From positions 62,001 to 126,000 of the forward strand of contig NZ_JAKWJQ010000005.1 of NCBI RefSeq assembly GCF_022761015.1: DNA of 64,000 nucleotides. The letters run 5' to 3'. The stretch's first letter is position 1, and each line of letters opens with the position of its first letter. The DNA is from Humibacter sp. RRB41. Lineage in GTDB: Bacteria > Actinomycetota > Actinomycetes > Actinomycetales > Microbacteriaceae. Positions 1-7,298 of the stretch are shown one piece after another. The notes below the pieces were generated by a model. The model saw only the letters and a list, made by a program, of their open reading frames with translations. It was not told the origin of the DNA and ran no database searches. The position numbers and the translations under genes were made by a program.

Positions 1-162
1 AAGGCAGGGTTCACGCCCGAGCAGCTTTCGGAGAACATCAACGCTGCGCTCGAAGAGGTCATGCGGCTCAAGCCGTCCGCCTCCAAGGGCCGCTACATCC
101 AGAAGGGCGCCGTGTCGACCACGTTCGGCCCCGGCATCCCGCTCGATGTGAACGCCATTTAG
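1..162 (+). CDS. rplA: 50S ribosomal protein L1, C-terminal fragment
   Basis: This is the last 53 codons of a gene that begins before the window. The translation contains [17 protein letters not shown] and ends in [18 protein letters not shown], which matches the conserved C-terminus of ribosomal protein L1 (a late helix, then the ..[11 protein letters not shown].. strand). L1 binds 23S rRNA at the L1 stalk and in bacteria also represses its own rplK-rplA transcript. The gene is closed by a strong hairpin 16 bases after the stop. The gene that normally follows in this neighbourhood, rplJ, is not here but about 31.7 kb downstream. Identification rests on one C-terminal block but that block is characteristic. 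Confidence 0.93.
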   Translation, partial: KAGFTPEQLSENINAALEEVMRLKPSASKGRYIQKGAVSTTFGPGIPLDVNAI

Positions 163-178
163 GCATCCCACTTTCGAG

Positions 179-208
179 GGCCCCGTCGGTTGATCCGGCG
201 GGGCCTTC
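179..208 (+). terminator. rplA transcription terminator
   Basis: An 11-bp stem (GGCCCCGTCGG at 179-189 with CCGGCGGGGCC at 195-205, one G-T pair) encloses a 5-base loop and is followed by TTCGTCGT. The position directly after the rplA stop supports an intrinsic terminator closing the rplKA operon. Confidence 0.8.
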
Positions 209-367
209 GTCGTATCCCCTGGCATTCGATCCTGTCGTCGAACCCGGGGAGAACGTTCGCCTTTCGTTCCTTCGTTGTTGTGCCTCTTGTGGGGGACGTA
301 TGCGGGGGCATAGTGTCCGAATCACGCGCGCCATAGGGGGGCACGCGACCGATTCGAAGGGAATGGG

Positions 368-2377
368 ATGACGACACGAAAAGCCCGTCGCCCGCTCACA
401 AGGCGGACGATGGCGATTCTGGCCGCAGGCGTCAGTATCGCTGCGCTTTCACTCACGGGTATGGGCGCGGCGAATGCCGCGCAGAGCGTCGACTACACGG
501 GATCGGTGCCGAACTGGGCGACCAGTGCGAACGACACCGGAACACCAGCAGCAGACACCACAGTCGAAGGCGAGCTCTACCTCAATCTGAAGGACCCGCA
601 GGGCGCGGTCAGCCTCGCCAAGGCGGTCTCCACTCCCGGCAATCCGCAGTACCGCCGCTGGCTGACGCCGCAGCAGTGGATCAGCCGCTTCTCGCCGACG
701 CAGCGTACCTACAACGCCGTGGTCGCTTACGTGAAGTCCCAGGGACTCACCGTCACCGGAACACCGGCGAGTCGTGAGTACGTCGTCTTCCGCGGCACTC
801 CCGACCAGGTGGGAGCGGCATTCTCCACATCGCTGCACACCTACAGCCACGCCGGGCGGCAGCTCGTCGCGCCGTCGTCTGCCCCGGTCCTGCCTCAGTC
901 GGTGGGCTCGAGCGTGAGCGCCGTGAGCGTCGACCAGTCACGCACCCTGACCAGGCCGGACTCCATTCAGCAGGGCGACATCCCGTCGGCCACCGGCCCG
1001 ACCACGCCGAAGGAGCGCATGGCGACGCCGTCGACGACGCCCGCGTTCAATGCGCCGTGCTCGACGTACTGGGCGCAGAAGAGCGTGACCGTTCCCGCCG
1101 CCTACAACGGCCAGACGCAGTACCCGACGAACATCTGCGGGTACACGCCGAAGCAGATCCGCTCGGGCTACGGTCTCGACACCTGGTCGAAGCTCGGCGT
1201 CAACGGGTCGGGGCAGACGGTCGCCATCACGGATGCCTACGCCTCGCCGTCGATCGTCAGTGACGTGAACCAGTACTCGGCGCAGAACGGCGAGCCGTCG
1301 CTCACGCGCAACCAGTACTCGCAGATCGTTCCGAGCGCTGACCAGTTCACCGACCAGGACCTCTGCCAGGAGCCCAGCGGATGGCAGAGCGAGCAGACCC
1401 TCGACGTCGAAGCCGTGCACGCCGTGGCACCGAAGGCGAACATCCTCTACGTCGGCGGCGACAACTGCGAAGGCGGACTCGATCTGGCCACTTCGACGAT
1501 CCTGGACAAGAAGCTCGCGAACATCGTGAGCAACAGCTGGGGTGACATCGGAGAAGACGTTCCGACCGACGTGCTCGCGGGACAAGAGAACCTCCACCTG
1601 CAGGCAGCGGGTGAGGGCATCGGGCTGTACTACTCGAGCGGTGACAACGGCGACGAGGTTGCGAACCTCGGGTACGCGTCTCCGGACTGGCCGGCATCCT
1701 CGCCGTACGTCACCTCGGTCGGTGGCACCTCGATCGGCGTCGACAAGAACGGCAAGCTCGTCACCGAGGTCGGCTGGGGTGACCAGCTCGACAAGATCCT
1801 GACGGATGCCTCGGGCAACCTCTCGTACGCCGACCCGATCCCCGGCAGCATCTTCGCCGGCGGAGCAGGTGGTGGTGTGAGTGCGATCAGCAAGCAGCCC
1901 TGGTATCAGGCGGGTGTCGTTCCGAACTCGCTGGCGAAGGGGATGCGCGTCTCACCCGACGTGTCGGCGCTCGCCGATCCGTACACGGGTTTCGAGATCG
2001 GCCTGAGCCCGATCGTCGATGACACGACGCTGGAGACCGGCGCGTACGTGAACGAGACGTACGGCGGAACATCGCTGGCGTCGCCGTTGACAGCGGCGCA
2101 GATGGCGCTGGCGCAACAGCTCACGCACTCGACGATCGGGTTCGCGAACCCGACGCTGTACGCGCTCTACCGCGTGTCTCCGTCGACGTTCCGCGACGTG
2201 AAGCCGCCTGCCGGTCCGCTGGCGGTGGCATACACCGGTCAGGTGAGCCACAACTCCTACCTGATCACGCTCAACAGCGACACGTCGCTCACGGTCACCA
2301 AGGGCTACGACGACGTGACGGGGCTGGGTGCACTCTCGTTCGGCATCGCGCACGGGGTGGCCCAGGGCAGACACTGA
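368..2377 (+). CDS. Secreted S53 family peptidase (sedolisin/kumamolisin type)
   Basis: A 669-residue serine-carboxyl peptidase precursor. Residues 1-38 form a signal peptide (basic start, hydrophobic core, ANAA cleavage region). About 40-200 is the pro-kumamolisin activation domain, and about 240-660 is the S53 catalytic domain. The family triad is visible: Glu342 and Asp346 in EQTLD, and Ser569 in the GGTSLASP motif. Such enzymes are exported as zymogens and cleave proteins at acidic pH after removal of the propeptide. The ATG at 368 is chosen because AAGGGA lies 5-10 bases upstream. A possible promoter (TTGTGG at 287-292, TAGTGT at 311-316, 18-base spacer) precedes it. It stands alone between rplA and a small DUF1801 gene and has its own terminator. 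Confidence 0.93.
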   Translation: MTTRKARRPLTRRTMAILAAGVSIAALSLTGMGAANAAQSVDYTGSVPNWATSANDTGTPAADTTVEGELYLNLKDPQGAVSLAKAVSTPGNPQYRRWLTPQQWISRFSPTQRTYNAVVAYVKSQGLTVTGTPASREYVVFRGTPDQVGAAFSTSLHTYSHAGRQLVAPSSAPVLPQSVGSSVSAVSVDQSRTLTRPDSIQQGDIPSATGPTTPKERMATPSTTPAFNAPCSTYWAQKSVTVPAAYNGQTQYPTNICGYTPKQIRSGYGLDTWSKLGVNGSGQTVAITDAYASPSIVSDVNQYSAQNGEPSLTRNQYSQIVPSADQFTDQDLCQEPSGWQSEQTLDVEAVHAVAPKANILYVGGDNCEGGLDLATSTILDKKLANIVSNSWGDIGEDVPTDVLAGQENLHLQAAGEGIGLYYSSGDNGDEVANLGYASPDWPASSPYVTSVGGTSIGVDKNGKLVTEVGWGDQLDKILTDASGNLSYADPIPGSIFAGGAGGGVSAISKQPWYQAGVVPNSLAKGMRVSPDVSALADPYTGFEIGLSPIVDDTTLETGAYVNETYGGTSLASPLTAAQMALAQQLTHSTIGFANPTLYALYRVSPSTFRDVKPPAGPLAVAYTGQVSHNSYLITLNSDTSLTVTKGYDDVTGLGALSFGIAHGVAQGRH

Positions 2378-2395
2378 TCGAGCACGTCTGACCCG

Positions 2396-2432
2396 GCGAG
2401 GGGTGGTCCGATCGAGGGCCGCCCCTCGCTTT
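2396..2432 (+). terminator. Terminator after the S53 peptidase gene
   Basis: An 11-bp stem (2396-2406 GCGAGGGGTGG with 2419-2429 CCGCCCCTCGC, one G-T pair) is followed by a short T run. It closes the peptidase transcript and argues against a start for the next gene at the GTG of 2435, which lies right at its foot. Confidence 0.7.
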
Positions 2433-2461
2433 GCGTGCGCGAGGCGAGTACAAACGGAGAC

Positions 2462-2806
2462 ATGGGGGAGGTCACCGACTACTACGCGACGCTGCCGCCC
2501 GACGTGTTCGAGTTGTTCGACGGCATCCGTATCAGGGCGCTCGAGCTCGTGCCCGACGCCGTCGAGGGTCGCAGCTACGGTATGGCGGCGCTTCTGTACC
2601 GCGGCAAGGGCCTGATCGCTGTCGTGCAGGCGAAGAACCACCTGGCCAACTATCCGTTCAGCGGCAAGGTGGTCGGAGCGGTGGCGGATCGACTCGATGG
2701 ATTCGTGCTCTCGACAGGGGCGATCCGGTTCAGCCTCGAGAAGCCGATCCCACCAGACGTGCTCGACGACGTGATCAACTTGCGGGTTGCTGAGATCGAG
2801 CGCTGA
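2462..2806 (+). CDS. DUF1801 / YdhG-like small protein
   Basis: A 114-residue cytoplasmic protein with the features of the DUF1801 (YdhG/SHS2-like) fold: an N-terminal YYATLPPDVFELF helix, the SYGMAALLYRGKG strand pair, the KNHLANYPF segment, and a C-terminal IRFSLEKPIPPDVLDDVI block. Members include a proposed iron chaperone of Bacillus (Fra/YdhG), but most have no known role. I prefer the ATG at 2462. A GTG at 2435 would add nine residues not typical of the family and would begin at the foot of the upstream terminator. No clear ribosome-binding site is well placed for either. No operon partner; the next gene is convergent. Confidence 0.75.
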   Translation: MGEVTDYYATLPPDVFELFDGIRIRALELVPDAVEGRSYGMAALLYRGKGLIAVVQAKNHLANYPFSGKVVGAVADRLDGFVLSTGAIRFSLEKPIPPDVLDDVINLRVAEIER

Positions 2807-2833
2807 CGCGCTCGCCCGACCCCACCCGAAGAC

Positions 2834-2915
2834 GTCGACCCGGCACTGTGTTGCCGAGCCTGCATCGTATTCACGTGAACAGCAGGGTGGCTCGGCAATA
2901 CAGTGCCGGGTCGAC
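2834..2915. repeat. Long intergenic inverted repeat, 27-bp arms
   Basis: Arms at 2834-2860 and 2889-2915 are reverse complements with one mismatch in 27 and enclose a 28-base spacer. The element lies between two convergent genes. It has no T run of a classical terminator. It resembles in architecture, but not in sequence, the elements at 10121-10198 and 33024-33103. Confidence 0.85.
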
Positions 2916-2944
2916 GGGGCCGGGTGGAGCGGGGCGGGGCGGGA

Positions 2945-4312
2945 CTACGCGGTGCGGATGAGCTTCTTGTTGACGAACTCGTCGGCCCCGAGGCGACCCA
3001 TCTCGCGGCCCGTGCCGGAGCGCTTGACACCTCCGAAGGGCAGCTCGACGCCGTCGGCGAGCGTGAGGTTGACGAACACCATGCCCGCCTCGATCCGGTT
3101 GGCGACGCGCTCGGCCTGCTCCGGATCGGTCGTGTAGACGTAGGAACCGAGGCCGAACGGGATGTCGTTGGCTTTGGCGACGGCATCCGCTTCGTCGGCA
3201 GCGCGGTACACCGAGGCGACCGGGCCGAAGAACTCCTCGTGGCGCGACGGGTTGTCGGGCGCGATGTCCGTGAGCACGATCGGCGCGAAGAAGTTGCCGC
3301 GGCGCTCGCCCGTGGCATGTGCGGTGGCACCGTTCGCGACGGCGCGATCGAGTTGCGCCTGCAGTCGCTCGGCGGCGGCGGTGCTGGACAGTGGTCCGAG
3401 CACGCTGTCGTCTGACGTCGGGTCGCTCGGCTGCGACTCCGCGAGCTTGGCCGTGAACTTGTCGACGAACGTGTCGTAGAGGTCGTCCACAACGATGAAG
3501 CGCTTGGCGGCGTTGCAGGACTGGCCGGAGTTGTCGAGGCGTGCGGCCGCGGCATCCTCCACGACCTTGTCGATGTCGTCCGTCGAAAGCAGGACGAACG
3601 GGTCGGACCCGCCGAGCTCGAGCACGACCTTCTTGAGGTTGCGGCCGGCGATCTCCGCGACCGCGGAGCCGGCACGCTCAGAGCCGGTGAGCGAGACGCC
3701 CTGCACACACGGATCGGCGATAACGTCCTCGATCTGCTCGTTCGTGGCATAGATGTTCACGTAGGCACCGTCGGGGAAGCCGGCGTCGTCGAAGATCTGC
3801 TGAATGGCCGCCGCCGACTCCGGGCACTGCGGAGCGTGCTTGAGCAGGATCGCGTTGCCGATGATCAGGTTAGGTCCGGCGAAGCGGGCCACCTGGTAGT
3901 AAGGGAAGTTCCACGGCATGATGCCCAAGAGCACTCCGAGCGGGGTGCGGCGGATGATCGCGCTCCCCTCACCGGCGAGCAACGTGATCGGCTCGTCCTT
4001 GAGCACATCGGGAGAGGTGTCGGCGTAGTAGCGGTAGATGTCGGCGGCGAAATCCACCTCGCCGTAGGCCTGCTCGAGCGGCTTGCCCATCTCGCGCACG
4101 ATGATCGCAGCGAGCTCGTCGCGGCGCTCCGTGTGCAGGTCGCCGACCTTGCGGATGAGCTCCGCGCGTTCGGCGGGCGTCGTCGTGCGGCCCCAGCCGC
4201 GGTAGGCGGCATCCGCACGGGCGATCGCGTCGCCGAGTTCGGCATCCGTGATCGTCGGGTATTCCTTGATCGTCTCTCCGGTGGCAGGATCGACCACTGC
4301 GTAGTAGCTCAT
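2945..4312 (-). CDS. gabD: NAD(P)-dependent semialdehyde dehydrogenase (GabD-like)
   Basis: A 455-residue aldehyde dehydrogenase that oxidises an aldehyde to the acid with NAD(P)+. The Rossmann-region motif MPWNFPYYQVAR, the general base Glu232 in LELGGSDPF and the nucleophile Cys266 in NSGQSC are all present, with the usual 34-residue spacing. LELGGSDPF and NSGQSCNAAKRF are typical of succinate/glutarate-semialdehyde dehydrogenases. The start is the ATG at 4312, preceded by AAGGGG; the open frame continues upstream without family sequence. It follows the Cache protein and FCD regulator genes on the same strand, beyond a 109-base gap. That gap contains a small palindrome (GCAAT-G-ATTGC, 4412-4422) and an inverted AATCAT/ATGATT pair. 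Next to CoA-transferase and glutaryl-CoA dehydrogenase genes, glutarate semialdehyde is the likeliest substrate (inference). Confidence 0.9.
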   Translation of the reverse strand: MSYYAVVDPATGETIKEYPTITDAELGDAIARADAAYRGWGRTTTPAERAELIRKVGDLHTERRDELAAIIVREMGKPLEQAYGEVDFAADIYRYYADTSPDVLKDEPITLLAGEGSAIIRRTPLGVLLGIMPWNFPYYQVARFAGPNLIIGNAILLKHAPQCPESAAAIQQIFDDAGFPDGAYVNIYATNEQIEDVIADPCVQGVSLTGSERAGSAVAEIAGRNLKKVVLELGGSDPFVLLSTDDIDKVVEDAAAARLDNSGQSCNAAKRFIVVDDLYDTFVDKFTAKLAESQPSDPTSDDSVLGPLSSTAAAERLQAQLDRAVANGATAHATGERRGNFFAPIVLTDIAPDNPSRHEEFFGPVASVYRAADEADAVAKANDIPFGLGSYVYTTDPEQAERVANRIEAGMVFVNLTLADGVELPFGGVKRSGTGREMGRLGADEFVNKKLIRTA

Positions 4313-4421
4313 GAGAGCCCCTTCTCGTATCTCGTGACGGCCGCAGAGGCGTCCGCCGGTGCACGCTCGACGCCAGCCTAGGCGAACGGCGCGCGCTAAA
4401 TCATCCGGTTTGCAATGATTG

Positions 4422-5204
4422 CTAGGACGGGTTGTCGTGAATCGTGCCGAGGGAGACGACCCGCAGCGGGGTTCCGGCGCAGACTGTGCCTTCTGAGGCG
4501 TCGCGCACGAGCGATCCAGCAGCGACGGATGCCTCGCCCGACACGACGACGCGACCGTCGGCGTTGACGAGAGCGAGCGGTTCATCCGAGGCGAGGAAGT
4601 CCGGAATGACCTCCCGTTCCAGCCTTCGCACGGCGATGTCCGCGCCGACCACGCCCAGCATGCGGTCGTCCGCCTGCACCGGCAGCGTCAGCGTGAGGAT
4701 GTAGTCGCACGTGCAGAGGTGGTCGACGTACGGACCTGTGACGTGGCCCAGCATGGTGGCGGCCGGTGTCGCGTACCACTCGAGGCCGCGCACGTCGCGC
4801 AGGTAGTCGGCGTACCCACGCGTGGAGAGGTCGAGCCGCGTCGGCTCCTGCGTGCTGCCGAAGATCGGACCGGACTCCAGCGGCCCGAGCCACCACGCGA
4901 AGTGCACGTTGCGACCGTGCACGTAGTCGGGCGAGGCGATGAACCCCGCGCCGATCACGAGTGCGTCGTCGGTGAGCAGGGGAAGCACCCGGCGCGACAC
5001 GACGTCGTCGAGTGCTGCTTGTGTCGTGCTGGTGCCGAGTGTGCTCAGGATCTTGGTGCGCCAGGATTCGAGCGTGTCGAAGACGGCGGCGAAGAGGGTG
5101 GAGATCTCGTGGGCGACCGACGTGGCGTCTTTCGACTCCGCTGCGGGTCGCTCAGGGAGCTGGGTGGGCGCGCCTTTCTCAGGCGTGGGTGCGCGTGCGA
5201 CCAC
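4422..5204 (-). CDS. Stand-alone cytoplasmic Cache (PDC) domain protein
   Basis: A 260-residue protein that is essentially one Cache/PDC sensor domain. Residues 1-30 are low-complexity, about 30-75 helical, and about 75-235 the sensor fold with LEWYATPAATM, GPYVDHLC and MLGVVGADIAVRRLE, the usual closing motif of Cache domains. No signal peptide or membrane helix is visible, whereas most Cache domains are the extracellular part of chemoreceptors or kinases. The GTG start at 5204 overlaps the 3' end of the FCD regulator gene by 26 bases, so the two are translationally coupled. A role as cytoplasmic ligand sensor or co-regulator for the adjacent catabolic genes is inference; no output domain is present. 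Confidence 0.75.
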   Translation of the reverse strand: MVARAPTPEKGAPTQLPERPAAESKDATSVAHEISTLFAAVFDTLESWRTKILSTLGTSTTQAALDDVVSRRVLPLLTDDALVIGAGFIASPDYVHGRNVHFAWWLGPLESGPIFGSTQEPTRLDLSTRGYADYLRDVRGLEWYATPAATMLGHVTGPYVDHLCTCDYILTLTLPVQADDRMLGVVGADIAVRRLEREVIPDFLASDEPLALVNADGRVVVSGEASVAAGSLVRDASEGTVCAGTPLRVVSLGTIHDNPS

Positions 5205-5970
5205 GGCTCACCGCCTCGCGATCCATGGCGTCCTTGGCCCGGAGCAGCCCTCGACTGTGCGCATCCAGCTGGCCGAGCACGAGTTCACGCGCTCGGTCGC
5301 CGTCGTGCGCCCGGATCGCGTCGGCGATCAACGCGTTGACGCGCGCCGTGCTCTCGCGTTCCGCTCCGTCGTCCAACGCCAACAGAAGCAGAGGGCCGTA
5401 CTCCGCCTGCACACGGATCTGCTCGCGCACCAGCCTCGGAGACTGACTCAGCACGGCAACCTCGAGGTAGAAGCCGCCGGTGTTCGCACGTGCCGCAGCG
5501 GGGGAGTCGAAGGATGCCCCGCTCAGCCAGGTCGCGAGCCGGTCGCCCTCCTCATCGGTGGAGCGTGCCGCGGCACGCTCGGCGCATCCGCCGAGGATCG
5601 TCGCGAAGTACACCGCCATGTCGGCGAGCTCGACCCGCGACACAGTGCGGAGCCTGGCCTCGAGTGCGCCCTCGTGGCCGGTGCCCGAGGTGACGAAGCT
5701 GCCTCCGTCGCGGCCGCGACGGGTCTCGACGAGTTGGCTCTCGCGGAGCATCCCGAGCCCCTCGCGCACGGTGATCACCGCGACGCCGAAGCGTCGTGCG
5801 AGTTCCGTCTCGCTCGGCAAGCGCTCGCCGTCTTCGAGCACGCCGAGGATGATCGCATCGGTGAGGCGCCTCGCCACCTGCTCGGCGCGTCCGGCGTCGG
5901 CCAGCTGGGCGAAGATCGCCTCGCGCGCCGCCGGTCCCACTCGCGTGGCCGATGGCTGATCTTTGCCCAT
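5179..5970 (-). CDS. GntR-family regulator, FadR/FCD subfamily
   Basis: A 263-residue regulator. The N-terminal winged helix (about residues 25-90) contains LPSETELARRFGVAVITVREGLGMLRESQLV, the GntR helix-turn-helix. The C-terminal part (about 105-240) is an all-helical FCD ligand domain, which in this subfamily usually binds a carboxylate. The ATG at 5970 is chosen; a GTG three codons upstream (5979) is also possible and neither has a clear ribosome-binding site. It is divergent from the CoA-transferase gene, with 119 bases between starts, and leads the Cache-gabD genes. Control of both arms in response to a dicarboxylate is the natural reading, but I could not pick out a convincing operator in the divergent gap. 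Confidence 0.88.
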   Translation of the reverse strand: MGKDQPSATRVGPAAREAIFAQLADAGRAEQVARRLTDAIILGVLEDGERLPSETELARRFGVAVITVREGLGMLRESQLVETRRGRDGGSFVTSGTGHEGALEARLRTVSRVELADMAVYFATILGGCAERAAARSTDEEGDRLATWLSGASFDSPAAARANTGGFYLEVAVLSQSPRLVREQIRVQAEYGPLLLLALDDGAERESTARVNALIADAIRAHDGDRARELVLGQLDAHSRGLLRAKDAMDREAVSRGRTRTHA

Positions 5971-6089
5971 GAGCAACACCGTATCGCGGGGCTGTGTGGC
6001 ACATGGCGCTGGTGCGCAGAATCATGCGATCTAGGATGAATGACAGTCCCTACGCCGTTCTGCGGCACGGGTCATGCGAAGGCGGATGG

Positions 6090-7298
6090 ATGGGTGAGAA
6101 GCACTCCAGTGGCGCGCTGCCGCTCGACGGCATCCGTGTCGCCGACTTCTCGCGGGTGCTCGCCGGCCCGTACGCGACGATGATGCTCGCCGACTTCGGC
6201 GCCGACGTGATCAAGATCGAATCGCCGACCGGTGATGACACCCGTGCCTGGGCGCCGCCCCGCGATCGCTACGGCGACTCGACTTATTTCGCGAGCGTGA
6301 ACCGCAACAAGCGTTCTGTGGTGTGCGATCTGACGACGGATGCCGGCCTCGCCGAAGCCCGCAGGCTCGCCTCGAGCGCCGACATCGTGATCGAGAACTT
6401 CAGGCCCGGCGTGATGGAGCGGTTCGGGCTCGGCTTCGACTCCGTGCGGGAGCTCAATCCACGCGTCGTGTACTGCTCGGTGACCGGGTTCGGCGACGGC
6501 GCGGGCGCGTCTCTGCCCGGCTACGACCTACTCGTGCAGGCGGTCGGCGGCCTGATGAGTGTGACGGGTGCGCCGGAGGGGGAACCGAGCAAGGCGGGCG
6601 TCGCGCTGGTCGACGTGATCACCGGGCTCAACGCGCTGAGCGGCATTCTGCTCGCGCTGCGCGATCGCGACCGCACAGGAGTCGGAACGAGGGTGCGCGT
6701 CGACCTGCTGTCGAGCCTGCTCAGCGCCCTGGTGAATCAGGCATCCGGCACCCTCGCGACAGGGGTGTCGCCGGCGAGGATGGGGAACGCGCATCCCAGC
6801 ATCGCGCCGTACGAGCTGTTCCGGGCATCCGACCGGGAGCTCGTCATCGCCGTCGGCAACGACCGGCAGTTCGCGGCGCTGGCCGAGGAGATCGGGATCG
6901 GCCCAGACGATCGATATGCGACCAACCCGCAGCGTGCCACGCTTCGACGCGAACTGCACGCGCTGATCGACGAGCGCTTGGGCACCGCGGAGGCGGCCGA
7001 GTGGGTGGAACGGCTGACCGCGGTCGGAGTCCCTGCTGGGCTTGTCAACACAGTCGGCGAGGCTATCGCGTTCGCCGAGTCACTCGGTCTGCAGCCGACG
7101 GTATCGATCGGCGACGGCGATCGCGACGGCAGGTTCGTCGCCGATCCGGTACGCATCGACGGCATCGCCACCATCTACGAGAGCCTGCCGCCCCGGCTCG
7201 GCGAGCATCAGGGAGCCGACTGGCGCGAAACCGGTCGGCTCCCTGAGCGAGCACAGCGAGTCGAAGGGCGCCCATATCCGAACGAAGGAAGACCATGA
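6090..7298 (+). CDS. CaiB/BaiF family (class III) CoA-transferase
   Basis: A 402-residue class III CoA-transferase, which moves CoA between acyl-CoA and a free acid. LDGIRVADFSRVLAGPYATMMLADFGADVIKIE is the standard N-terminus, the motif RNKRSVVCDL follows, and the catalytic Asp is in PGYDLLVQA. The start is the ATG at 6090 with GAAGGCGG upstream; the open frame extends 32 codons further without homology. Its stop overlaps the start of the acyl-CoA dehydrogenase gene (ATGA at 7295), so the two are coupled; succinyl-CoA:glutarate CoA transfer fits that partner. The last 25 or so residues are encoded by an inverted repeat and a dispersed-repeat-like element (7211-7269) and are probably not part of the ancestral protein. 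Confidence 0.9.
   Translation: MGEKHSSGALPLDGIRVADFSRVLAGPYATMMLADFGADVIKIESPTGDDTRAWAPPRDRYGDSTYFASVNRNKRSVVCDLTTDAGLAEARRLASSADIVIENFRPGVMERFGLGFDSVRELNPRVVYCSVTGFGDGAGASLPGYDLLVQAVGGLMSVTGAPEGEPSKAGVALVDVITGLNALSGILLALRDRDRTGVGTRVRVDLLSSLLSALVNQASGTLATGVSPARMGNAHPSIAPYELFRASDRELVIAVGNDRQFAALAEEIGIGPDDRYATNPQRATLRRELHALIDERLGTAEAAEWVERLTAVGVPAGLVNTVGEAIAFAESLGLQPTVSIGDGDRDGRFVADPVRIDGIATIYESLPPRLGEHQGADWRETGRLPERAQRVEGRPYPNEGRP
7211..7269. repeat. Inverted repeat plus dispersed-element-like sequence inside the CoA-transferase 3' end
   Basis: GGGAGCCGAC (7211-7220) and GTCGGCTCCC (7234-7243) form perfect 10-bp arms. The second arm runs into 7241-7269 (CCCTGAGCGAGCACAGCGAG then TCGAAGGGC), which resembles a dispersed element I recall from Microbacteriaceae and other actinobacteria, normally found between genes. 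Here it lies in frame in the last codons of the CoA-transferase. Confidence 0.6.

Noticed and set aside
4399-4422. AATCAT/ATGATT inverted pair and GCAAT-G-ATTGC palindrome upstream of gabD as an FCD operator.
   Set aside because: The arms are only five or six bases, part overlaps the stop codon of the Cache gene, and no similar sequence is found in the divergent gap where the regulator should also bind. Kept only as a remark in the gene entry.
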